Assembly: GCA_042701975.1 (NCBI GenBank)
Contig: CP170561.1
Coordinates: forward strand, 4,278,001 to 4,342,000
Source: JAFALK01 sp042701975
Lineage (GTDB): Bacteria; Pseudomonadota; Gammaproteobacteria; Burkholderiales; Burkholderiaceae_C
Length of the DNA stretch: 64,000 nt
Reading direction: 5' to 3'
The first letter of the stretch is position 1; each line of letters starts with the position of its first letter. Of this stretch, positions 35,301 to 43,711 are shown one piece after another. The notes below the pieces were generated by a model that did not search any database, was not told the DNA's origin, and was given only the letters and a program-made list of their open reading frames with translations. The position numbers were made by a program, and so were the translations under genes.

Positions 35301-38047
35301 AGATCGGCGTGGACGAAAGGCAGACGCTGCAGACGCTGGCGCGCATCAAGCTGCTGGCCGACGGGCGCTCGCTGGCGCAACAGATCGAGCGCCTGCTGGA
35401 AGACACCGAGCTGCCACCGGCCGGCCCCGAGGCCTTTGTGAGGCAGCCATGGCGACCGGCGAACACGGGCAACTCACGCCGCTGGCCGACGGTGCTGCCG
35501 CAGGCTTCTCGCGTGCAGGCGCACGCCGCGGCCACGGAGCCGGAGCCGCCGCAGGGCCGCTTCGAGGCCAGGGACGGCAGCTACGCCTTCGAGCTTTCGC
35601 CGGAGCGGCGGCCTTCGCGGCCCTGGATCAACGTGCTGGCCAATCCGCATTTCGGCTGCCAGGTGTCAGAGCTGGGAAGCGGCTATGTCTGGGCCGGCAA
35701 CAGCCGCATGCACCAGGTCACGGCTTGGTCCAACGACCCGTTGAGCGATCCGCCCGGCGAGTGGCTGCTGCTGCAGGATCTCGAACGCGGCCGCGTGTGG
35801 ACGCTGGGCCGGCAGCTGAGCGCGGCCAGCGCGAGCGCGGTGGAACACGGCATCGGCAGCACGCGCATCACGCAGCACCTCGACGGGCTGGACGTGACGC
35901 TGACCTTCTGCGTGGACGAGAAGGCCGCCATCAAGCAGGTGCAGATCAAGCTCAACAGCAGTGCACCGCGCCGCTTGCGCCTGGTGGCGATGGTGGAGTG
36001 GCAGATGGGCAGCGCGCGGCAGGAGCGCCTGTCGATCAACACGCGGCCGCGCTGGTTCAACACCAGCCCCGACGGTGCCGGCCTGCCGCAGCCCGCGCAG
36101 GCGCTGGCGCTGCAATGCACGCAGCTGGACCACCTCGGCGGCTTCGGCGGCGCCACGGGCTTCGTCACGCTGCGGCCCGACGATCCGGACACCTGCCAGC
36201 TGCTGGACAACGACTGGACCTGCGACCGCCGCGAGTTCTTCGAGCCGGCCGGCCAACTGGTGCTGCCAGCCCTGCTGGGCCGGCGCAGCGGGCCGGGTCT
36301 CGATGCCTGCGGTGCGCTGGCGGCGGTGCTCACGCCGGGGCCTGATGCCGAGGCCGGCCTGACGGTGCTGCTCGGCCATGGACCGGATGCCGAGACGGCG
36401 CAGCAGCTGCTGATCGATGCCTGGGAGCTCGACCCCTCTCGCCGCCTGATGCGCCAGCAGGCCCACTGGGACGAGTGCCTGGGTGCCGTGCGCGTGCGCA
36501 CGCCCGATGCCCGCTTCGACGCGCTGATGAACCGCTGGCTGCCGTACCAGACGCTGGCCTGCCGCATCTGGGCGCGCGCCGGCTTCTACCAGGCCGGTGG
36601 CGCCTTCGGCTACCGCGACCAGCTGCAAGATGCGATGGCGCTGGTCACGCATTCGCCGCAGCTGCTGGCCGAGCAGCTGCGGCGCAGCGCCGCGCATCAG
36701 TTCCCCGAGGGCGACGTGCAGCACTGGTGGCACGAGCCCGGCGGTGCGGGCGTGCGCACGCATTTTTCGGACGACCGCTTGTGGCTGCCGTATGCGCTGG
36801 CCCACTACTGCCGGCGAACGGGCGACATCGCCCTGCTCGACGAACAGCAGCCCTTCCTGGCGGGCCAGCAGGTGCCGCCCGGTGCCGAGGACATCTACGA
36901 GACGCCGGGCATCACCGACGAGCGCGCCTCGATCTACGAACACGCCGCACGCGCCATCGACCGCTCGCTCAGCAACGGCGCGCACGGCCTGCCGCTGTTC
37001 GGCACCGGCGACTGGAACGACGGCATGAACCGTGTGGGCTCGGGCGGCCGCGGCGAATCGGTCTGGCTGGCCTGGTTCCTGTGCCGCGTGGTGGACGACT
37101 TCCTGCCCTTTGCCAAGGCCCGCGGCGACACCACCCGCGTGCGCAGCTGGCAGGCCGCCCGTCTGGCCTGGGCACAGGCGCTGGATGCGCAGGCCTGGGA
37201 CGGCCGCTGGTACATGCGCGGCTTCTTCGACGACGGCACGCCTCTGGGCTCCTCGCGCCAGACCGAATGCCGCATCGACCTGATCGCGCAGGCGTGGGCC
37301 GTGCTCTCCGGCGCGGGCGAGCGGCCGCATGCGCGCGAGGCCATGGCCAGCGTCATCATGCATCTGTTCGACCGCACACATCAGCTCGTGCACCTGCTCG
37401 ATCCGCCGCTGCAGCATGCCAAGCCGTATGCGGGCTACATCCAGTCCTATCCGCCCGGCGTGCGCGAGAACGGCGGCCAGTACAACCACGCCGCCGTGTG
37501 GGCGCTGATGGCCCTGGCCCAGCTCGGCCAGCGCGCGGCGATGTGGCAGGTCTTCACGGCGCTGAGCCCGGCGCACCGCTGGATGGAGCCGCAGCGCGGC
37601 GCCACCTACGCCATCGAGCCCTACGTGATGGCCGGCGACGTCTACACCGCCCCGCCCTACACCGGCCGCGGCGGCTGGAGCTGGTACACCGGCTCGGCCG
37701 GCTGGCTGCTGCGCGCCGGCGTTGAATCGATCTGCGGCGTGACGCTCAGCGAAGGCCGCCTGCACCTGCGCCCCTGCCTGCCGCCCCACTGGCCTTCGGC
37801 CGAGGTCACGCTGCGGCACGAGGGGCAGAACCACCGCGTGATCGTCTGCGCCGACCAGCAGACGCTGGACGCCATGCTGGCCGAGGAACCGATGGCCCTG
37901 CTCGCCACCGTGGGCGAACTCATCGAGCTGGACCGCTGGCCACAGGGCAGCGTGCACGCGGTGCTGGCCAGCGCGCCCTCATCCGCCACGCTGCCGCCCT
38001 CGCGCCGGCCAGTGCTGTTCGAGCAGGGCAAGCCTGATTTGATATGA
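29327..38047 (+). CDS. ndvB: cyclic beta-1,2-glucan synthase (NdvB/Cgs-type)
   Basis: A 2906-residue inner-membrane enzyme of the NdvB/Cgs family; the usual length is about 2800-2900. The N-terminal region leads to TM helices near 405-465. A GT84 glycosyltransferase domain follows with DADTDMPPGRL (about 628) and QHRWTRGDW (about 776), then more TM helices (about 815-990). A glycoamylase-like domain (about 1050-1520) holds SASRDHTLAYQYG-type and THHQSMILVA motifs. Last come two GH94-type regions, with the catalytic GTGDWNDGMN near 2558. Such enzymes polymerise glucose from UDP-glucose, cyclise it and set its length, giving periplasmic osmoregulated glucans. The GTG start at 29327 is the furthest upstream option. 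Confidence 0.93.
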   Translation: MLAAHAEDAALLKASAGPLDPPVRAVLFGPARFEQHGQSLARTHEVVGGTRSNTRFFPRLQSNIEMLRRSRAQLERRVAEGRHLGPAAHWLLDNATLIDEQVHAIRRGLPRSFFRLLPRLRDEPLAGLPRIYGVAWAWVAHTDSGFDAALLHSYLSAYQAERALSLAELWALPTTLRVVLIENLRRLAERSATQQAARDAAHHWFDQAPEDRAALAELEALEPGIRARGVEQAFYLQLEHRQDELPPEMAAALDTWLNPRLPDPAGTLARQQNESTEDQQSVRNAIVTLRQLDRVDWRKLIGASCAVMRILQEAPVYAAESEQTQDETLHAVERLARRSGQAEATVAEVLVELTRTGTPDGDAHGAAPAYWWRGAGRPRLFDQLGLPTPPPLLEDGSARRAVVTLAYLSGLAGFSFWSAAWLLGRQASVFAPGWLLLLTALLLLGPASEAVVAFVNRLISESARPRRLPSLALVQGLSAEERTLVVLPVMLGSEAEIEALAAQLEQHHLANPEAHCQFALLSDYRDADASTQDSDAALLGSARRLLAELNLRYPQEQQQEPQPGLRFLLLHREREWSESEQRWMGWERKRGKLEQLIALLAEPTARSSPFNDLGALSQPAEGTRYVVTLDADTDMPPGRLRALVGTAAHPLNQPRIDTLRRRVLSGYAVLQPRVSTPLPDPASSTPFQRLFSGQGGIDPYSAATSEIYQDLFGEGTFTGKGLLNVHALHAVLSQRLPPSQVLSHDLLEGSIARCAGLSEVTLMEEQPAHPDVAAARQHRWTRGDWQLLPFVARASRYGIAPINRWKMIDNLRRSLVGPCSLLLLLLVLATGVLPPGWALLVVAAAFSAGPLLGAVAGLAPNRDDIALRHFYHHAFADVLRALMLAVWQGAQLLQSSLMHTDAIVRALYRQWVSHRDLLEWTTAAQATAAAQTELPALIHQHRRVAVAALVILLGLIGCEALLGTDVQWPYAVPLLLVWAASPLWTWLACRPRRRPPKDQLDADGKLYLQDLARETWRYYEQHIGPEDHHLPPDNVQLSPQLMVAHRTSPTNIGLYLLSVSCARELGFIGAATMADRLQATLDTMDQLPRWHGHFYNWLDTRTLTVLQPAYVSSVDSGNCSVHLLAVARACEIAARSIALDQAPKRLGPALAQTMQRLRVLRPVLSSAPDLQGLWSLVDGQWTWPENLPQAQVLQQRVAQARRELDALHQRLSSAGVERGALWMLGDMVGSLESALRDRLEDAEGLRKRLLSLAARARKFALDADFTVLYDRERRLLHIGWRFDAQMQPAQVDENHYDLLASEARLTSLLAIAKGDAPVEHWGALGRPFFAEGKEVGLKSWSGSMFEYLMPSLVLDEPHGSVLGQMGRSAVAEQRRDGSEHATPWGISESAIASRDHTLAYQYGPQGAARLALRRTPAGERVLAPYATALAALVAPCAAVSNLQALQALGARQALGFVEALDYTPVRQSQDQATGRGFTLVDTFMTHHQSMILVAITNLLADNAPRRWTMGDPHLRAVTDLLHERAPREVARLAAAVPAQPRSPRAMRLVRETQPLSAPGLPLTHLLTNGRHAVMLRHDGSGSSCWKGVGLNRWRDDLLRGEFGHFFYLQREGAAPPASPDAPWHSITAHPAPDRSAKYDCTMLTDRVVFEARWPDLLARCTTWVSPEDDCELRQIELCNLADQPLGLRLAAVIEATLAPQRADESHPAFSNMFLQQRWNAADRALFIERRPRLPDEPVVRAVHFLATAEGQIESLTPCADRARWIGRYGSAAQPLGDAGCELAEDGVLNNGLDPLSGLIARLQLPPGATLKLTFCLAASNDAGALEALIDKYQQPTHIERAANMSHTMAGIRVRELQFDAETWSAMLTLNTFVTALASRAGIGALRSPLPANARCDRRLLWQRGISGDRPLVWIAISGEEGLELVLALKKALRWWTAAGLGVDLVVTNGEPHSYLSPVQHQLLALQARQQAQAHHDLPEHLRCKLHVVREQEIGVDERQTLQTLARIKLLADGRSLAQQIERLLEDTELPPAGPEAFVRQPWRPANTGNSRRWPTVLPQASRVQAHAAATEPEPPQGRFEARDGSYAFELSPERRPSRPWINVLANPHFGCQVSELGSGYVWAGNSRMHQVTAWSNDPLSDPPGEWLLLQDLERGRVWTLGRQLSAASASAVEHGIGSTRITQHLDGLDVTLTFCVDEKAAIKQVQIKLNSSAPRRLRLVAMVEWQMGSARQERLSINTRPRWFNTSPDGAGLPQPAQALALQCTQLDHLGGFGGATGFVTLRPDDPDTCQLLDNDWTCDRREFFEPAGQLVLPALLGRRSGPGLDACGALAAVLTPGPDAEAGLTVLLGHGPDAETAQQLLIDAWELDPSRRLMRQQAHWDECLGAVRVRTPDARFDALMNRWLPYQTLACRIWARAGFYQAGGAFGYRDQLQDAMALVTHSPQLLAEQLRRSAAHQFPEGDVQHWWHEPGGAGVRTHFSDDRLWLPYALAHYCRRTGDIALLDEQQPFLAGQQVPPGAEDIYETPGITDERASIYEHAARAIDRSLSNGAHGLPLFGTGDWNDGMNRVGSGGRGESVWLAWFLCRVVDDFLPFAKARGDTTRVRSWQAARLAWAQALDAQAWDGRWYMRGFFDDGTPLGSSRQTECRIDLIAQAWAVLSGAGERPHAREAMASVIMHLFDRTHQLVHLLDPPLQHAKPYAGYIQSYPPGVRENGGQYNHAAVWALMALAQLGQRAAMWQVFTALSPAHRWMEPQRGATYAIEPYVMAGDVYTAPPYTGRGGWSWYTGSAGWLLRAGVESICGVTLSEGRLHLRPCLPPHWPSAEVTLRHEGQNHRVIVCADQQTLDAMLAEEPMALLATVGELIELDRWPQGSVHAVLASAPSSATLPPSRRPVLFEQGKPDLI

Positions 38048-38142
38048 CCTTTGCGCAGCTGCGCCAACTCAGCTGGGAAGTCATCCCGCTGGGCAAATTT
38101 CACCTGCGCGAGATACGTCCGAACACGGTCTTTCCCTCTTGA
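38044..38142 (+). CDS. possible 32-residue ORF coupled to glucan synthase
   Basis: An ATG overlaps the glucan synthase stop (ATGA) and opens 32 codons (MTFAQLRQLSWEVIPLG ... RPNTVFPS). The overlap is the coupling pattern used elsewhere in this window. The peptide is soluble and of no known family, and could be the remnant of a longer downstream gene. Coding is uncertain. Confidence 0.3.
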   Translation: MTFAQLRQLSWEVIPLGKFHLREIRPNTVFPS

Positions 38143-38202
38143 CCAAGCTCCCGAGTTCAACGAGGCTGCGGCCACACAAAAAAATGAAACCGAGGGAGTT
38201 CG

Positions 38203-40143
38203 ATGTCGACATTGACAGCTGCGAGCCTGCGCAGCCGTGTATCTGCCTTTGCAATTGATGCGCTGCTTCTGTATGTGACGTTGACGCCCCTGCTGTGGCT
38301 CCTGCACCAGGTGGTGCCGGACCTGGCGGGTGGCTGGATGGACAAGAGCGTCCAACGCGTCCTGCCAGCGCTCATCCTGCTTGCGTGCTGGCACCTGCTC
38401 GCCGCAACGCCGGGCCAGATGATTTCCCTGAGCAAGATCGTCGACGCCAAGACCGGCGGGGCGATGAGCCCGCGACAGTGCCTGCTCAGATGGATCGTCT
38501 TCATTGCCTCGGCCGTGCCCTTCGGCATCGGCTTCCTGTGGTGCATCTTCGATCCGCAAAAGCGCCCTCTGCATGACAGCCTGTCCGGGACGACGGTCGT
38601 TCGGCATCTGCCCTCAGATCGCAAGGGCCCGCGCACGCTGCGGGAGTTGGTGCAAGCACATTGGCGCGGCGAACTGCCGCTGGCCATCAGCTTCTGGCAG
38701 AACACGGTGCTGGTCCTGCTGCCCCTGCTGCTGCTCGCTGTGCGGATCACGGTCGAGGTCAACGTGAATGGCGACCTGCTGCGGCTGGGCAGCGCGGTGC
38801 TGCTGATCGTGTGGCCGCTCATGCTGGTGCTGGCCTGCTGGAGCATCGTCGGGACCTGGCGTGCAGCGGTGGAGTACGGCGAGCAGAGCCGCGGCGCGCT
38901 CGGATCGCTCGCGAGCTTCGTCATGCTGGGCGCACTGGGGGCGATCCTGCTTTCCTCCGCCCTCTTCGAGTTCCTGCCTCGTGCAGGTCAGTACCTGCAA
39001 CTGATCAACGGCAGCGATCCGCTCGGTCAGGCGGACATGACCATGTCTGAAGATCAGGGGCACATCACCATCCATGGTCCGCTCGGCATGCGTGACGGCG
39101 CTCGGTTCCTGAGCCTGGCGGCGACCTCGCCCACGCTGCGATCCATCGAGATCGAGTCGACGGGCGGCCGCCTGTTCGAGGCGATCCGCATCGCGGATCT
39201 CATCAAGGACAGAAAGCTGCACCTGCGCGTGGCGGGCGCTTGCGAAGACGCTTGCGCCCTGCTCTTCCTGGCCGCCGATCATCGACAGGTGATGCTGTCC
39301 GGCACGGTGGGATTTCGCCACCCTTCAGCCGGCATCCTCAGCCCGCTGATGAACTCGGTCCTGAAGCCAGATGCGTTGGCACTGTTCCGCCGTTATGGTG
39401 CGGCGGAGCCCGTCATTGCCAACGCGTTCGCGGGACCGGCGGCCCAGCTCTGGCGGCCCTCGCGCCGAGACCTGGTGGATGCAGACCTGATCGATCCGCT
39501 GCCACAGACGCTGGACATCGCCCTGCCCCCGGCGGGTGCCATCCAACCCTTGCAGGATCTGGTCGAGGCGCTGCGCGACAACCCTGGCTGGTACCTGATG
39601 GAGCAGTCGCGCCCTGGACTGATTGCAGCAGCGGCTCAGCGCATGGACGCGGCCCGCAGCGATCCTGCGAACGATGGTGATCGTGTGCAGGCCGAAGGCC
39701 AGGACCTCATCACGGCGATGCTCCCCGAGCTCCTGCAGAAGGTGGGCAACGAACGGCGCTCGGACTATGTGCTGATCTGGCGCGATCAACTCAAGGCCGC
39801 GCGCACGCTCGATGCGCAAGCCTGCAAGGCCGTGCTGTCGGCGGACACGAGCACCAAGCGCAAGTTGCCGCAGGAGGTCGTGGCGCAGGAGGCGTCCTGG
39901 CTGATCCAGGTAATGGCCAGCGGGGACACGCAGGCCACACCCAGACCGGTGAACAACACGGAGATCGCCGTCTTGACCCACCAGCTGGGCGAGCGTGCGC
40001 CAGGCCTGCTCGCCGGCCTCTACGTTTCGACCCGCAAGAATCCGGCCGCCATGGATTGCGATCGTGTGATCGGCATCCTGGACGCGGTTGCCGGCCTGCC
40101 CAACAGCGTGCGCCCGGTGGCGGCGCGGGCCTTGTTCCAGTAG
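38203..40143 (+). CDS. RDD-domain membrane protein with ClpP-like domain
   Basis: A 646-residue protein. Residues 1-135 form an RDD-type membrane domain (LRSRVSAFAIDALLLYVTL, then TPGQMISLSKIVDAKTGG and DPQKRPLHDSLSGT). Further TM helices occur near 165-190, 195-225 and 235-260. Residues about 275-420 resemble the periplasmic ClpP/crotonase-like family (COG3904): IESTGGRLFEAIRIADL, AGACEDACALLFLAAD and GTVGFRHP. The Ser in the usual SAC position is replaced by D (EDAC), so peptidase activity is doubtful. The rest is helical. The next gene starts ten bases later. Confidence 0.72.
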   Translation: MSTLTAASLRSRVSAFAIDALLLYVTLTPLLWLLHQVVPDLAGGWMDKSVQRVLPALILLACWHLLAATPGQMISLSKIVDAKTGGAMSPRQCLLRWIVFIASAVPFGIGFLWCIFDPQKRPLHDSLSGTTVVRHLPSDRKGPRTLRELVQAHWRGELPLAISFWQNTVLVLLPLLLLAVRITVEVNVNGDLLRLGSAVLLIVWPLMLVLACWSIVGTWRAAVEYGEQSRGALGSLASFVMLGALGAILLSSALFEFLPRAGQYLQLINGSDPLGQADMTMSEDQGHITIHGPLGMRDGARFLSLAATSPTLRSIEIESTGGRLFEAIRIADLIKDRKLHLRVAGACEDACALLFLAADHRQVMLSGTVGFRHPSAGILSPLMNSVLKPDALALFRRYGAAEPVIANAFAGPAAQLWRPSRRDLVDADLIDPLPQTLDIALPPAGAIQPLQDLVEALRDNPGWYLMEQSRPGLIAAAAQRMDAARSDPANDGDRVQAEGQDLITAMLPELLQKVGNERRSDYVLIWRDQLKAARTLDAQACKAVLSADTSTKRKLPQEVVAQEASWLIQVMASGDTQATPRPVNNTEIAVLTHQLGERAPGLLAGLYVSTRKNPAAMDCDRVIGILDAVAGLPNSVRPVAARALFQ

Positions 40144-40152
40144 GCGGCGGCC

Positions 40153-40533
40153 GTGAAAGTCAAACACTTGCTGGTGCTCTGCGCCGTCGGGTTGCTCGTT
40201 GCACTGGGGCTGCATCAGACCTATCGGACTTCCCCGGCCGTGCAGGCCTTTGACCGTGCAGTGAGCCGCCTGTGGAACGCCACTTCGACCGCCGGCAGCA
40301 TGGAAACTCACAAATGCGTTTCGGCATCGCGGGTTGAATACAGCAGCGGGAAGTGCCCCGCGGGAACTGTCGAAAAGCCGATGGATGGCGGCGCCATCAC
40401 CGTGCTGCCTGCCACGCCGGTTCCGCAGCCCGCCTCAACGCCGGCATCCATGCCCACGGTGCGCGACCTGCTGGCGCCCGCAAGCGGCCCCGATCTGACG
40501 GACGAGCGGATCAAGCGAGCGATCGGGGGCTGA
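40153..40533 (+). CDS. small membrane-anchored hypothetical protein
   Basis: A 126-residue protein from a GTG start, with an N-terminal TM or signal helix (HLLVLCAVGLLVALGLH), a short domain with two cysteines (HKCVSASRVEYSSGKCPAG), and a Pro/Ala-rich tail ending DERIKRAIGG. It follows the RDD/ClpP-like gene by nine bases and is probably its partner. The cysteine segment resembles short DUF4124-like periplasmic motifs, but weakly. Confidence 0.6.
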   Translation: MKVKHLLVLCAVGLLVALGLHQTYRTSPAVQAFDRAVSRLWNATSTAGSMETHKCVSASRVEYSSGKCPAGTVEKPMDGGAITVLPATPVPQPASTPASMPTVRDLLAPASGPDLTDERIKRAIGG

Positions 40534-40591
40534 CACCGTCATGCGCAAGACTCGTTCCCGACAAGCCACCCTATGCAAGTTGACCGGACGG

Positions 40592-42028
40592 TCAGCGCGG
40601 CACCGGCCGATACTCAAACTCCCGGTCGAACGGAAACGTCGGCACGGCCTTCCTGGCGCGGACCAGGCGCTCGATGTGCTGGTCGACGACGCCCTCAGAC
40701 AGGGCCATCAGGCAGGGATTGGCGATCGGCGCGAGCTCGGGCGATAGATAGCCGGACTTGACGACGACAACGCGTGCCTGGAGCGGGTCCAGCCCGAGAC
40801 GCTGGAAGTCTGCAAGCTCGTGATACGGGCGGCGCTTTTCGCTGAGCACGAGCTCGATGCCGCCGATGGTGACGAGCGCCTGGCGGCCCCAGCTGTTGTA
40901 GGCCTCGCAGAGTCCGGCGACCGAGACCCTGGCCTGCACGGCCTGGCTTCCCGAGGCATCGAGGCCGGCGCCGATCGACATCGCCAGCTCGGCACCGACA
41001 CCCGCTTCAAAGCAGGCCTGCACGGCGGCCGGATCGGCGATGCCAGCGACGATGCAGTCTTGCGCTTGCGCTGCAATCAGCAGGCGCAGCGCATCGGCGC
41101 GGTCGCCCACGCCGCCTGCGGTCGGGTTGTCGCCGGAGTCGGCGAGCACGACCGGGGCGGTGGTCGATGCGAGCGCTTGCTCGACACACCAGGCCAGCGT
41201 CCCGGTGGCCACGCCGAACTGGAACTCTTCGCGTGCCTGCCAATAGGCCGTGGCCAGGGCCGCTGCCTGCTGCGCGAGCACCTGGGCATCGGTACCCGTC
41301 AGCACGGCGGCCGCACCGGCACGTGGTTCGTCGGCCCAGACGTAGCCGACCATCAGCGAGGCGTCCCACACGCCGGCCACTGCGTCGATGGCGGGCAGAC
41401 TGGCGTACAGGCGTTTGGCCGGCTCGTCGTCGGTCGAGCTGCGCTCGCCGGGCATCAGCACGGGGATCGGCACCCACACGAGCTGGGGCCGCACGCCGGT
41501 CTGGAGCGCACGCAGCAGCATGTCCACCGCGCGCTGGCGCGTCTCCAGCATGTCGATGTGCGGCGCGGTCCGGTAGGCCGAGAAGATGTCGATGGCGCGG
41601 GCAACGCGGTCACTGACGTTGCCGTGCAGGTCGTAGCTGGTGGCGACGATGCAAGCTTCACCAACCACGGCGCGGGCGGCAGAGATCCAGTCGCCCTCGG
41701 CGTCCTCCATGCCCTCCACGTACATCGCGCCGTGCATCGGCAGATAGAGCCCATCGACGGGGCCGAGTTCGCCGAGCCGGGCAAGAAACTCCGCCTTGAG
41801 CGCCTCGTAGGTGACGCGGCTCACGGGGCCGCCGGGAACGGCCCGGGCGTGCAGCAAGGGCAGGAATTCCGCGCTGCCTTCGTGCCCGCCGAGGAAGGTG
41901 AACAGCGGCGAAGCGGCCAGCACCGGGCCGCGCAAGACGACGAAATCCTCCTGCTGCGTGAGCACCGGGTTGTAGGTGCTGCACTCGATGTGGATGCCGC
42001 CAAAGGCGATGCGCAGGCGCGAAGTCAT
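40592..42028 (-). CDS. M81 family metallopeptidase (MlrC-like)
   Basis: A 478-residue protein of the M81/MlrC family. The N-terminal part has FGGIHIECSTYNP and the metal-site region DGLYLPMHGAMYVEG with SYDLHGNVSDR. The C-terminal domain has VVLADSGDNPTAGGVGD and GIELVLSEKRRPYH. MlrC of Sphingomonas degrades linearised microcystin; most homologues are in sugar or peptide clusters and have no known substrate. The start at 42028 follows AAGGAC. It is the last gene of a four-gene operon, ten bases after cutC, where a role in cleaving a small amide or peptide-sugar is plausible. Confidence 0.88.
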   Translation of the reverse strand: MTSRLRIAFGGIHIECSTYNPVLTQQEDFVVLRGPVLAASPLFTFLGGHEGSAEFLPLLHARAVPGGPVSRVTYEALKAEFLARLGELGPVDGLYLPMHGAMYVEGMEDAEGDWISAARAVVGEACIVATSYDLHGNVSDRVARAIDIFSAYRTAPHIDMLETRQRAVDMLLRALQTGVRPQLVWVPIPVLMPGERSSTDDEPAKRLYASLPAIDAVAGVWDASLMVGYVWADEPRAGAAAVLTGTDAQVLAQQAAALATAYWQAREEFQFGVATGTLAWCVEQALASTTAPVVLADSGDNPTAGGVGDRADALRLLIAAQAQDCIVAGIADPAAVQACFEAGVGAELAMSIGAGLDASGSQAVQARVSVAGLCEAYNSWGRQALVTIGGIELVLSEKRRPYHELADFQRLGLDPLQARVVVVKSGYLSPELAPIANPCLMALSEGVVDQHIERLVRARKAVPTFPFDREFEYRPVPR

Positions 42029-42038
42029 GACGAGGTCC

Positions 42039-42782
42039 TTATTTCGAATGCGCAAGCAGGCGCTGCTTGAGGTCTCGCACCACGGCAGTCGAGGTGCGAC
42101 GGCCCGACGATGCAGAGGCAAATCCAAAGGCGAGCAGGTCTTGCGGAGGTTCGCCTCCAGGCGCACGGCAGGAGGCATGGACCTCCTGCACGCCGGTTGC
42201 GGCCAGCAGCGCGCCGACGTTATCGGGCGTGATGCCGCTGCCGGCCAGGATGCGGATGCGCCCGCGGCTCTGCGCCACGCATGCGGCCAGTTGCGCCGTG
42301 CCGGCCGGCGCCTGCACTGCACCACCCGAAGTGAGGATGCGCTGGAAGCCCAGCGTGATCGCTTGCTCCAGTGCTTCCGCGGGATCCGGCACCAGATCGA
42401 AGGCGCGGTGCAGCGTCAGCTGCAGGCCGGCGGCACGCGCGGCCAGGCGCTCGATCATTGCGAGGTCAAGACGACGGTCATCGCCCAGGGCGCCGATCGC
42501 GACGCCTGCAAGCCCGAGCTCGGCCACAAGCTCGATGTCGCTCAGCATCACGCGCTCTTCGGCCGCCGTATAGGCAAAGCCGCCGGCGCGCGGGCGGATC
42601 AAGGCGACCACCGGAATGCCGACGCGCGCTGCCTCGGCCATCAAGCCTGCGGACGGCGTGACGCCGCCGAGATCCAGGCTGCTGCACAACTCGATGCGGT
42701 CGGCACCGCCTTCGACGGCGGCATGCAGACCGGCAAGGTCGTCGACGCAGACTTCCAGCAACAGGCTGTCCTTGTTGTTCAT
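42039..42782 (-). CDS. cutC: CutC family TIM-barrel protein
   Basis: A 247-residue CutC protein, opening LLLEVCVDDLAGLHAAVEGG and ADRIELCSSLDLGGVTPS, with LTLHRAFDLVPDP and ILAGSGITPDNV later. The family was named for copper tolerance, but that role is disputed and CutC often sits with sugar-catabolism genes, as here. The start overlaps the ROK kinase stop (ATGA). In this context a carbohydrate-related role is more likely than copper handling. Confidence 0.9.
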   Translation of the reverse strand: MNNKDSLLLEVCVDDLAGLHAAVEGGADRIELCSSLDLGGVTPSAGLMAEAARVGIPVVALIRPRAGGFAYTAAEERVMLSDIELVAELGLAGVAIGALGDDRRLDLAMIERLAARAAGLQLTLHRAFDLVPDPAEALEQAITLGFQRILTSGGAVQAPAGTAQLAACVAQSRGRIRILAGSGITPDNVGALLAATGVQEVHASCRAPGGEPPQDLLAFGFASASSGRRTSTAVVRDLKQRLLAHSK

Positions 42783-43711
42783 GCGCCGTGCCGGTTAAAC
42801 GCGTACGCGGCGCCGACGAGGCCGGCTTCGTGAAGTCGACTGGGGACCACGAGCGGCTGCTCGCTGCGCCGCAGGATCAGCTGGCGCACGGCGGTGTCCA
42901 GCGCCGCCACCAGCGCCTCGTTGCGGCCCAAGCCGCCGCAGACCGGCACCACGCTCGCACCCGTGATGTTGACGGCCAGCGCGAGCGGTCCCGACAGCAG
43001 TTCGATGTAAGCCGCAACCGTCGCAACGGCCAGCGGTGCACCACCGGCCCAGGCTTCGAGGATCTCGCGGCTGTTCTTCTGCTCCTGCTCGTGCAGGAAG
43101 CGGTGCAGTCGTTCAAGTCCGCGCGCGCCGCCGATCGTGTCGGCACAGCCGCTCAGCCCGCAGCCGCAGCGAAAGCGCGGCACACGCAAGCTGCGGCCAT
43201 CGCCGGTCTGGACCATCGCCTCGTTCACGATGGGCGCGTGGCCCCATTCGCCGGTCAGCCCGCCCGCGCCTCGGACCAGTCGTCCGTCGACAACCAGGCC
43301 GCCACCGACGCCGGTGCCGAGGACTGCGCAGAACACGACCTCGTGCCCCGCGCCCGCACCCACGCGTGCCTCGGCCAGCGCGGCGCAGTCCGCATCGTTG
43401 GTGACGACGACCGGCAGGCCCAGCCGGGCCGTCAGCTCCGCGGCGAGCGGCCGCCCGGCAAGGCAAGGCAGATTGGCCGCGACGACTTCACCGGTCTCGG
43501 GCACGACGACGCCGGCAATGGAGATCGACAGCGCCGCGTCGCCTTGAGAGAACGAACGGACCGCCGTGTCGAGCGCCGCGCAGAAAAGCTCCCAGTCGTG
43601 CGCCGGCGTCGGCACTGCGGTGAGCAGTTCGCAGGCATCGGCCTGCCGGTGCCGGCCCAGCCGGATGTTGGAGCCGCCGATGTCGGCGACCAGGAGCGTC
43701 GGGGTCGTCAT
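42779..43711 (-). CDS. ROK family sugar kinase
   Basis: A 310-residue ROK kinase. The ATP phosphate loop is LVADIGGSNIRLG. The sugar-binding catalytic segment is VTNDADCAALAEA with the base Asp, followed by GTGVGGGLVVDG and the GEWGHAPI motif. The zinc-binding cluster CGCGLSGCAD is intact. Such kinases phosphorylate glucose, N-acetylglucosamine, N-acetylmannosamine or similar. It overlaps both neighbours by 4 bases (ATGA), so solute-binding protein, kinase and CutC are translationally coupled. Confidence 0.9.
   Translation of the reverse strand: MTTPTLLVADIGGSNIRLGRHRQADACELLTAVPTPAHDWELFCAALDTAVRSFSQGDAALSISIAGVVVPETGEVVAANLPCLAGRPLAAELTARLGLPVVVTNDADCAALAEARVGAGAGHEVVFCAVLGTGVGGGLVVDGRLVRGAGGLTGEWGHAPIVNEAMVQTGDGRSLRVPRFRCGCGLSGCADTIGGARGLERLHRFLHEQEQKNSREILEAWAGGAPLAVATVAAYIELLSGPLALAVNITGASVVPVCGGLGRNEALVAALDTAVRQLILRRSEQPLVVPSRLHEAGLVGAAYAFNRHGA

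Noticed and set aside
40592..42028. Calling the M81 protein a microcystin-degrading enzyme
   Set aside because: The family is much broader than MlrC, no mlrA/B/D genes are nearby, and the operon context is sugar-related.
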